Positions 23,848-29,701 of a stretch of DNA of 29,701 nt are shown here, in pieces (position 1 is the first letter of the stretch; each line of letters opens with the position of its first letter). A program made the position numbers and the translations under genes. Below the pieces are notes generated by a model. That model was given only the letters and a program-made list of their open reading frames with translations, was not told where the DNA came from and did no database searches. Origin of the DNA: Chrysochromulina tobinii (lineage: Eukaryota > Haptophyta > Prymnesiales > Chrysochromulinaceae); NCBI GenBank assembly GCA_001275005.1, contig JWZX01003054.1, positions 1 through 29,701 on the forward strand, written 5' to 3'.

Positions 23848-26800
23848 TCATCCTCGTGCCAAGAATGCCTCGAGGTCCGCCTCCTGATCATCGTCCATGC
23901 CGTATTCGTCGTCCGGCGCGATTGCCTTAGGCTGCGCCGTGGGCGCCGGGGCGAGCGCAGCCTTGGGCGCTGGGGCGGGCGCCGGGGCGGGCGCCGGGGC
24001 GGGCGCCGGGGCGGGCGCCGGGGCGGGCGGCTGCACTCGCGGGCCAGGGGACCTGGGCGCATCCGACGACTCATCCTGGGCGCCGCTCGGGGCGGTCGCT
24101 GCGCGCTCGGCGATGTAGTGCCATTGCGTCGTGTCGCGCTTCACCCAGCGGGCGCCAGGCTCGTCGTACCAGCTACCTGCCACCACAGGCTGGTACTCTG
24201 TGGGGAATGGCGGCGGCTCGCCGGCCGGCCCACTCACAAAGAAGCCCAGAATCGTCGGCTCGTCCTCACACGCGACTCGTGCGGCCTCGAGGCTGTGTGC
24301 CCTGCGACGCTCGAGGAGCAAGCCTGGCTGTTTCCCCACAGCCTTCTCTTCGAGACCGCTGGGGACGCGCCCGCTCGGGCTCTTCCACGTGAGCTTCGGA
24401 TGGCGCTCGACACGGCGCGCTGGGGCGTCCGACTCGATGCCCGACTCGGCGCGCGCCGGCGAGTGGGTCGGCGCTGGCACAACGGCGGGCGCCCGCGGCG
24501 CGGGTGCCATCGCGGGCGCGGCGGGCGCGACGGCAACGGCGGGCGCAGCGGCCGGCGGAGGGGTCGGCGCTGGGGCCCGATCCACCTCGATGGCCAGTCT
24601 CATCTGCGGCAGCACGAACGCATTCGCAGAGCGCTGCAGCTCACTCATGGCGGGGACGCCATGCAGCCCAGGCCACGTGGCGACCGTCTGGCCCGCGGGG
24701 CCGCCATTGACGAGCTCTAGGCCCTCCACGTAGCCTTGCCATGCGAGCGTGTGCCGACCCTTGAGCTCCGGGTCCGAGATCACCTCAAACGGCTGACGAG
24801 GGAGCGTGCAGCCAGGCGCGCGCCGACCCGTCGCGCGCAGCGTGCACTTGCAGCTGCCTGAGCCGATGCGAGCATTCGAGCCTGGGCGCACGAACTCAAT
24901 CGGCAGCTCGAAATCCGCGGCCCGTGGCGTGAGGCGCACGGGTACATCCAACGGGCCGTCGGCCACGTCGGCTAGCCCGAAGATGAGCTCATGCAGGTTG
25001 ACGGCGAAGGGCTCGAAGTCGGTGCACTCATCACCCAGGGTGACGTACACCTCGGACTCGCACCCCCGCGTGAGCGTGAAGCTGAGCGCCTTGACCGGCT
25101 CGGTGGACTTGTTGCGTAGGATGCCAGCGTCCGCCTTGGCATCCTTGATCGCCTCCGTCGAGGGCATGAACTGGACGCCGAGCTTGCCGCCCATCCCCTT
25201 GTGCGTCACGAACAGCTGCTCCTGAGGCACCCCTTCGGCGACCAGCGCGTCGAGGCACGCCTGAGCGCGCTTGTGCGCCAGGATGCCCATGCACTTCGCC
25301 ACGTCACGCACCGGGTCGAGACGGAGCAACTCGGCGAGCGGCATCGGCGCCGAGTTGGCGCGCCCTGTCTCGCCGTGCACCTCGCACAGCACCTGCGGGT
25401 ACTCCTTGAGAATCCTGGCAATGCCCTGCAGCACATCCATGTTGGCGGCCCGACGCTGCGGATTCGTGTGCAGAACGTCCCACGCCTGGGCCACCGACGG
25501 CAGATTCGGCTCGCCTGCGCCGTTGAACACCACCTCGCGCGCGTGCATGAACTGCGCAATGCGCTCGCGCGCCTCGTGGACAGAGGCCTCGTGGGTCTCC
25601 GCCACGGCGCTCACCGGCGCGCCGGTGAGTGTGCGCGGGCCGAACGGCAGCGCGCCGACGGTCACAACCTCAGTCGGCACGAGCGGCGCAGAGGGCGCCG
25701 CAGAGCCGTTGCGAACACGCAGCTCTGGCGGCAGCGGGTGCGCCGGAATCTCGTCGCCCTCATCCGAGCGCACGTAGGGGCGCAGCACGACGGTCCGCGT
25801 GAATCCCCGAAGCATCCGCTCGAGGCGCGCCGTGTTGGGCCACTTTCGAGTGAGCAGCTTCGAGAAGAGCAGCTCCGAGGCAAGGCCGAGCTCCGGTGAG
25901 TGGAAGCACGCCTGCAGCTCGAAGGCGCCAAGCCGCGGCCCGTGGGGCGTCTGCCAGTGGGCCTCATAGCTCGAGCTGCCCGATGCGGCGCGTGCCCGGT
26001 CCGCCGGCACGCACACGAAGACGCCGCGGGGACCGAGGGCCGTCTCGACCACGGCGCGAACCTGCTCCACGTACCGTTCGTACTTGGCGCCGTCGTGGCG
26101 CGTCGTCATCGAGCCGCCTGGCGGGCAGTCGTAGCGTACCTCGCAGATGACGGCCACTTGGCCGGATGCGGGCACGCCGGGGGGCAGCTGCTTCTGCCGC
26201 CACGCCGTCCAGAAGCCCTCGGCGAGTGCGTGGCTGCTGACGGCGTTCGAGCCCGGGACGATGCTCACGCCGTAGGCGGTGGCAGCGAGCGACGCGGCGA
26301 GCGAGCGCGACGCCGACGAGGCGACGGAAGCGGCGTACCCGCCATAGGCTGATGCGCTGACCGAACGCCCGCCCTCGGATCGAACCGCGTCGAACGCGTC
26401 GTCCCGGGCGTCCAGCTCGTACGTATACGGCGTGAGGCAGCGAGCGGGGATTGCTGTGTACTGGAAGCCCACGGGCGCTAGGTCGGTCGCCAGGCCGCCC
26501 GGCGGCCGGCGCGACGCCGTCGAGGCTCGCGACATAGCGCTGCCCGACACGGCGCTGCCCGACATGGCGCTGCCCGACACGGCGCTGCACGGCCGGCTCG
26601 TGGCGCGGCTCGCCGTCAGGGGCGCTGCCCGACACGGCGCGCCGCAGCAGCCAAAGCCACTGAGGCTGCTGCCGCCGACGCGCGAGGCCGAGTGCGAGCC
26701 GGAGGCCGAGCCTGCCCGTGAAGGCACACGCGAGACTGCGGACGAGGGCAGGCGTCCGTTGCTCGACGTGTGGCTCCGATAGCCATCCCGACCGTTGTCA

Positions 26801-27546
26801 AAGTAGCCCCGATCTGGCCGATCTGGCCGAGCGCTGTCGGGGCGGTGCGCCTCCTCTGCGTCGCCGCCGCTGCTGTACCCGTCGCGGGGCAGGCGCTCGC
26901 GCTGTTCGTCGTAGGAGCGTGGGCCGTCGCGAGGACCCCCGCGTGATTGCGGCGCCTCGCCGCCACTGCCGTAGCCGTCGTAGTAGGACCTCGTCACGTC
27001 CCGCGGGGCGCGATTGTTGTGCCGAGGTGCTCGATCGTCGTAGTAGCGTATTGCGTCGTCGCGGTGGTGTGGCGAGGCGTGGCGGCTCCAGCCCGCCTCA
27101 GGATCGTGCGGCGGCGGCAGCACGCGGGCCTCTGATTCCACTTGCGTGCGGCGCAGTAGCGCAGCGGCCGCCTCGGCGCGCGAGAGAAAGTACGAGGGTG
27201 TTTCCTCGAGCCGTGTGGCTGGGGGAGGCGGCGGGTTGGCGTGGCCTTGGGCGAAGCGTGGCGTGCCGGTTGCATGCTGCTCCTTCTCGCAGCTGCCGCC
27301 GCCACCGTAGCGAGGTGGCTCGCTGTTCGCCGCAGATCGGTAGTTCTCGCTGTAGCGCGGTGGCACGGCGGTGTACCTGTCGTCACCGCGGCCCTCGCGG
27401 GAAATGAAATCGGATCCGACGGCCTTTCTCATCCTTCCGTGCCGACGGTTGGTGGCCCAGGAATCGGCCCAGAGCCTCCCCCAGTTCCTCCCCCGCTCCT
27501 GATTGCTCAAGCAATTTGAGCGTTTCTGGATGGGGAGATCGCCCAT
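23848..27546 (-). CDS. Large low-complexity protein with OmpA-like and possible SelW/Rdx-like domains
   Basis: 1232 residues from the ATG at 27546. Residues 1-400 are disordered: Arg/Tyr/Asp-rich (RYYDDRAPRHNNRAPRDV), then SGSAM/V repeats. Residues about 463-580 contain VAVICEVRYDC and LGAFELQACFH ... ELLFSKLLTRKWPNTARLER, which resembles the selenoprotein W/Rdx thioredoxin-like fold without its CxxC/U. Residues about 690-795 look like an OmpA C-terminal domain (NMDVLQGIARILKEYPQVLC, then LAHKRAQACLDALVAEGVP), here without a signal peptide or membrane context. Residues 820-905 may be a beta-sandwich (SEVYVTLGDECTDFEPFAVN). A WYDEPGARWVKRDTTQWHYI motif precedes a (PA)n tract and an acidic tail (DDEYGMDDDQEADLEAF). 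Function unknown. Another N-terminus from an ATG at 27586 in a different frame (MLLKFATRDTGVFDG) also looks coding. Confidence 0.78.
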   Translation of the reverse strand: MGDLPIQKRSNCLSNQERGRNWGRLWADSWATNRRHGRMRKAVGSDFISREGRGDDRYTAVPPRYSENYRSAANSEPPRYGGGGSCEKEQHATGTPRFAQGHANPPPPPATRLEETPSYFLSRAEAAAALLRRTQVESEARVLPPPHDPEAGWSRHASPHHRDDAIRYYDDRAPRHNNRAPRDVTRSYYDGYGSGGEAPQSRGGPRDGPRSYDEQRERLPRDGYSSGGDAEEAHRPDSARPDRPDRGYFDNGRDGYRSHTSSNGRLPSSAVSRVPSRAGSASGSHSASRVGGSSLSGFGCCGAPCRAAPLTASRATSRPCSAVSGSAMSGSAVSGSAMSRASTASRRPPGGLATDLAPVGFQYTAIPARCLTPYTYELDARDDAFDAVRSEGGRSVSASAYGGYAASVASSASRSLAASLAATAYGVSIVPGSNAVSSHALAEGFWTAWRQKQLPPGVPASGQVAVICEVRYDCPPGGSMTTRHDGAKYERYVEQVRAVVETALGPRGVFVCVPADRARAASGSSSYEAHWQTPHGPRLGAFELQACFHSPELGLASELLFSKLLTRKWPNTARLERMLRGFTRTVVLRPYVRSDEGDEIPAHPLPPELRVRNGSAAPSAPLVPTEVVTVGALPFGPRTLTGAPVSAVAETHEASVHEARERIAQFMHAREVVFNGAGEPNLPSVAQAWDVLHTNPQRRAANMDVLQGIARILKEYPQVLCEVHGETGRANSAPMPLAELLRLDPVRDVAKCMGILAHKRAQACLDALVAEGVPQEQLFVTHKGMGGKLGVQFMPSTEAIKDAKADAGILRNKSTEPVKALSFTLTRGCESEVYVTLGDECTDFEPFAVNLHELIFGLADVADGPLDVPVRLTPRAADFELPIEFVRPGSNARIGSGSCKCTLRATGRRAPGCTLPRQPFEVISDPELKGRHTLAWQGYVEGLELVNGGPAGQTVATWPGLHGVPAMSELQRSANAFVLPQMRLAIEVDRAPAPTPPPAAAPAVAVAPAAPAMAPAPRAPAVVPAPTHSPARAESGIESDAPARRVERHPKLTWKSPSGRVPSGLEEKAVGKQPGLLLERRRAHSLEAARVACEDEPTILGFFVSGPAGEPPPFPTEYQPVVAGSWYDEPGARWVKRDTTQWHYIAERAATAPSGAQDESSDAPRSPGPRVQPPAPAPAPAPAPAPAPAPAPAPKAALAPAPTAQPKAIAPDDEYGMDDDQEADLEAFLARG
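23972..24031 (-). repeat. 12-bp minisatellite coding Pro-Ala repeats
   Basis: About five tandem copies of ggggcgggcgcc, last copy altered, inside the C-terminal coding region of the large protein; each unit codes APAP. Copy number is likely variable and may be collapsed in assembly. Confidence 0.85.
26531..26590 (-). repeat. 15-bp tandem repeat coding (SGSAM/V)n
   Basis: Four copies of gacayggcgctgccc-like units (26531, 26546, 26561, 26576) with another partial copy near 26622. In frame they code SGSAM and SGSAV pentapeptides. Confidence 0.8.
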
Positions 27547-27693
27547 CAAACACGCCCGTATCCCTTGTGGCGAACTTCAGCAGCATTCAGTTTGCCAGGT
27601 TTTACCAGATGTGAAAGGGTTCACAGTCATGGAGATCTGTCCGAGCTGCGAGGTCCGACCGTCCTTGGCCTTTCCTCAGCCTCCGGGACGTCA
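27547..27693. promoter_or_regulatory. 147-bp divergent promoter
   Basis: Separates the ATG of the large minus-strand protein from that of the plastid bL17 gene. If the alternative minus-strand ATG at 27586 is used, only 107 bp remain. No TATA box recognised. Called from spacing only. Confidence 0.4.
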
Positions 27694-28401
27694 ATGTCAC
27701 GTCTACTTCTTGCACTGGCGATGGTCGGCCTGGCTTCGGCCTTTGTGCCGCTTGCGCCGATCCGGCCTGCCTCTGCTGCTGCTGCGTGCTCGCGCTCCAC
27801 GGGGATCGAGATGATGGTGCGTGCTGCCGTGGCACCGAACCACTGACAGCTTCGAGAGACCATCCATCCGCTCTGCTTTGCCTGGCCTGCTGCTCGCTGC
27901 GCCCGAGCTGACGCGTCGCCGGCTGCCTCCGTTTGCCTGCGCGCAGCGCCACGGCGACAAGGTCAACCACCTCGGCCGTCCGGCCGACCAGCGCAAGGCC
28001 CTGCTTCGCGGCCTCACCACGGAGCTCATCCGCCACGGCCGCATTCGCTCGACGCTCGCGCACGTCAAGGCGGTTCGCAAGACGGTAAGCATGCATATCT
28101 GCCGAGGCACTCGAATGCCAAGCTCCAATTCGGACGCTGTGCTCGTCGCTCAACCATCGCGTGCCTGTGCGCACATCCCCGCTCTCCGCAGGCTGACCAC
28201 ATGGTTACGCTCGCCAAGGATGGCTCGCTGCACGCCCGCCGTCAAGCGCTCGGCTACATTTACGACAAGCAGCTTGTGCACGCGCTCTTTGAGCAGGTTC
28301 CCGAGCGCTACGCGAACCGCGACGGCGGGTACACGCGCGTGCTCCGCGACGGCTTCCGGCGCGGCGACAATTCGGAGATGGGCGTCATTGAGCTGCTGTA
28401 A
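27694..28401 (+). CDS. Plastid-targeted large-subunit ribosomal protein bL17, three exons (27694-27816, 27947-28084, 28192-28401)
   Basis: Spliced product 156 residues. Exon 1 codes a bipartite plastid presequence: a signal peptide [16 protein letters not shown], cleavage before Phe (ASA|F, the ASAFAP-type motif of secondary plastids), then a Ser/Ala/Arg/Pro transit stretch ([20 protein letters not shown]) ending in Met-Met. Exons 2 and 3 code bL17 of cyanobacterial/plastid type: [40 protein letters not shown], then [51 protein letters not shown] and the end MGVIELL. The length of the mature part (116 residues) fits the family. The product joins the 50S subunit of the plastid ribosome near the peptide exit tunnel. 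Both introns are GT...AG and phase 0. Identification is firm and the targeting call is strong. Confidence 0.95.
27817..27946 (+). other. bL17 intron 1 (130 nt) between presequence and mature protein
   Basis: Donor GTGCGT, acceptor GCGCAG preceded by a pyrimidine-rich run. Phase 0. It falls directly after an ATG codon and before CGC CAC, so exon 2 begins exactly where the bacterial protein starts after its initiator Met (M|RH). Confidence 0.88.
28085..28191 (+). other. bL17 intron 2 (107 nt)
   Basis: Donor GTAAGC, acceptor CTCCGCAG. Phase 0, joining VRKT to [10 protein letters not shown], which matches the plastid/cyanobacterial bL17 sequence at that point. Confidence 0.9.
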
Positions 28402-28781
28402 GCGGCGCACCGCAGGTTCGTCAGCAATCGGCCGATGATCAGGCGGCTGGATTGCTGAGGGTTACCAGCACGGCCGATCGACCCGGATGCGGGAGACGGC
28501 GTTGTGCGCTAATGTACGAACTACGAAGCACGGCGCGTATGATGAACTTGTCTACTTGTGTGTATGTGCCGCGGGGACCCTGCTCCTCCGTAAATGTGTT
28601 CCTCAATTGCGATCACCTATTCTCCCTTTGTGTAAACCGCCGTCCTGGGGTTGGGCGGCTTTTTAGTGACTTGACATGCTTGACTTGACTTGGGCGGCTT
28701 TCGGAGTGCGTGCGAAGAACTCGTCGAGCTCGACGGCGACGCTACGCGGTAGCTCGGGCTATACCTAAACGTCAACGTGGA
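28402..28781. other. Intergenic between bL17 and the HMGL-like gene
   Basis: 380 bp. Holds a hairpin at 28637-28658 (ccgcc...ggcgg) followed by a T run, and a second copy of gggcggcttt at about 28692. tgacttgac-type short repeats lie at 28668-28690. It includes the bL17 3' UTR and the promoter of the next gene. No gene seen. Confidence 0.45.
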
Positions 28782-29516
28782 ATGCGATGCGGCTTGCGGC
28801 GTGCGTCACGGCGCGCTCTGTCAACGACGTTTTACGACTCGCAATCGGGGCGGATGGTGGAGGTGCCAACGGGCATCCAGTGTCACGTTGGAATGCACGC
28901 TGTTGCGACCGATCGGATGAGCGCAGCGCTGGCTCATCTGTTCAAAAATGGTAATCCAGTAAAGGGCATCGCGTCTGTGCTGCATCCAGTCGTCGATACA
29001 GTCGAGGCCGTGTCCGCAATGGGATCCGCTGCTAACGGCGGAGGCGTTTGCATCTCAGTCACATCGGACGCCAGCGTAGCTGCTCTTAAGGCTGCGCACG
29101 GCCTTGGCCTGCGTGCCCGCGCGCTCATGTCAAATGAGCTCTGTATGGATCCTTACGCCGTGCAGTTGATTGCAGCGAATCTCGGTGACGCGGGCGCGGA
29201 GGCCATTCTCCTTTCCATCGATGCTGCGACTGATGTACACAAACTCAGAGAGATGGTCGATATGGCGTGCGAGGTCGATCTCCTCGGCGTTCCCATGCGG
29301 TCGAGGCTGGGACTGCGCATTGGTGGACCGACTGCCCAGGCGCTCAAGCTCGCCAGCTATGCGCACGAAGAGCTGAAGCTGCTGCACTTTTATGCCTGCT
29401 TGGCCGGCACAGGTGCGCCACGTCCGTCGGATTTGCTGCCGGCCCTCGGCCTCAAGAAGCCAGATTACAACTTTGGCTCTCTGGTCCTGGCCGAACACGT
29501 GCCGCACGCGGCATGA
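28782..29516 (+). CDS. HMG-CoA-lyase-like (DRE-TIM barrel) protein, probably mitochondrial and catalytically altered
   Basis: 244 residues from the ATG at 28782; the frame is open upstream only to a GTG. The first 17 residues (MRCGLRRASRRALSTTF) are Arg-rich without acids, with a mitochondrial-type cleavage site RALS. The body has the rhythm of HMG-CoA lyase: GIQCHVG, VTSDASVAALKAAHGLGLRA, IAANLGDAGAEAILLSIDA, LREMVDMACEVDLLGVPMRS, RLGLRIGGPTAQALKLA and a closing FYACLAGTGAPRPSDLLPAL. Yet the metal-binding H-x-H-D motif and the catalytic Cys loop (GLGGCP) are not seen at the expected places, so it would be a pseudoenzyme or a distant relative. A TGCATGCA octamer lies 4 nt past the stop. I am confident it is a gene but only weakly of the family. 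Confidence 0.7.
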   Translation: MRCGLRRASRRALSTTFYDSQSGRMVEVPTGIQCHVGMHAVATDRMSAALAHLFKNGNPVKGIASVLHPVVDTVEAVSAMGSAANGGGVCISVTSDASVAALKAAHGLGLRARALMSNELCMDPYAVQLIAANLGDAGAEAILLSIDAATDVHKLREMVDMACEVDLLGVPMRSRLGLRIGGPTAQALKLASYAHEELKLLHFYACLAGTGAPRPSDLLPALGLKKPDYNFGSLVLAEHVPHAA

Positions 29517-29701
29517 ACATGCATGCACGCTGTGGCGGCCGCGGGGAGTGGCCTCGTGTGCCGTGAGTGGCGCGCGACGGCATTGCGGGCTGGGCGGTGT
29601 GCCCGCGGGCCGGCGGGACGTGTTGCATGCCAGGGTGAAACCAAGCGCGTCGCTTTCCGACAAATGAGTCTGTGCGGGTCGTTAGTAAAGCCTACACACG
29701 T
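29517..29701. other. 3' flank at the window edge
   Basis: 185 bp after the stop of the HMGL-like gene. It contains TGCATGCA at 29520-29527 and nothing else recognisable; probably 3' UTR. Confidence 0.4.

Noticed and set aside
24118-25899. Several 140-230-codon plus-strand frames opposite the large OmpA-like gene
   Set aside because: Overlapping frames in GC-rich DNA, Arg/Ala-rich, without domains; the minus-strand frame of over 1200 codons explains them.
1-29701. tRNA, rRNA or CRISPR elements
   Set aside because: I looked for GGTTCGA-type B boxes, rRNA-like blocks and regularly spaced repeats; none was convincing.

Overview
The window looks like nuclear DNA of a GC-rich unicellular alga with a secondary (red-lineage) plastid, most likely a haptophyte or a relative. 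Evidence: genes sit alone on alternating strands with no operon logic; four short introns (about 96-130 nt) have GT...AG ends; products are eukaryotic (lysosomal-type tripeptidyl peptidase, GH20 hexosaminidase, RanBP2 zinc finger plus RRM protein, TMEM198-like membrane proteins). A bL17 ribosomal protein carries a signal peptide ending ASA|F, the ASAFAP-type plastid presequence of secondary algae. The species cannot be fixed from sequence alone.

Layout. 358-3180 (-): RRM / RanBP2 zinc finger / RRM protein with a C-terminal ubiquitin-like fold. 4151-5173 (-): leucine-rich repeat protein. 5570-6373 (-): repeat-built coiled-coil protein. 6711-8432 (-): secreted sedolisin/TPP1-type peptidase. 9039-11696 (+): long coiled-coil protein with a poly-Gly tract. 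12162-14363 (-): beta-N-acetylhexosaminidase with a C-terminal membrane segment, divergent by 64 bp from a small Rieske protein (14428-14946, +). 15440-16267 and 16496-17323 (+): a recent tandem duplicate of a TMEM198-like seven-helix protein. 18206-20239 (-): ribokinase and ribose-5-phosphate isomerase A, which I read as one fused, tail-anchored enzyme interrupted by one intron and one single-base frame change. 20643-21335 (+): two-exon protein of unknown function. 21660-23213 (+): Cys-rich domain plus glycosyltransferase-like domain. 23848-27546 (-): large low-complexity protein with an OmpA-like domain. 27694-28401 (+): three-exon plastid bL17. 28782-29516 (+): probably mitochondrial, HMG-CoA-lyase-like protein lacking the usual catalytic motifs.

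Functional links. The only clear pathway link is ribokinase plus RpiA: ribose to ribose 5-phosphate to ribulose 5-phosphate, channelling free ribose into the pentose phosphate or Calvin cycle. The hexosaminidase and the TPP1-like peptidase are both lysosome/vacuole-type hydrolases. The other genes seem to be neighbours by chance.

Most worth a second look: the ribokinase-RpiA fusion (no usable Met exists for RpiA alone) with an altered isomerase acidic motif and a hydrophobic tail; the duplicated ribokinase start, which creates a 16-codon upstream ORF overlapping the real ATG; the TMEM198 pair, in which amino-acid-changing differences outnumber silent ones; and the bL17 intron placed exactly after the ancestral start codon.
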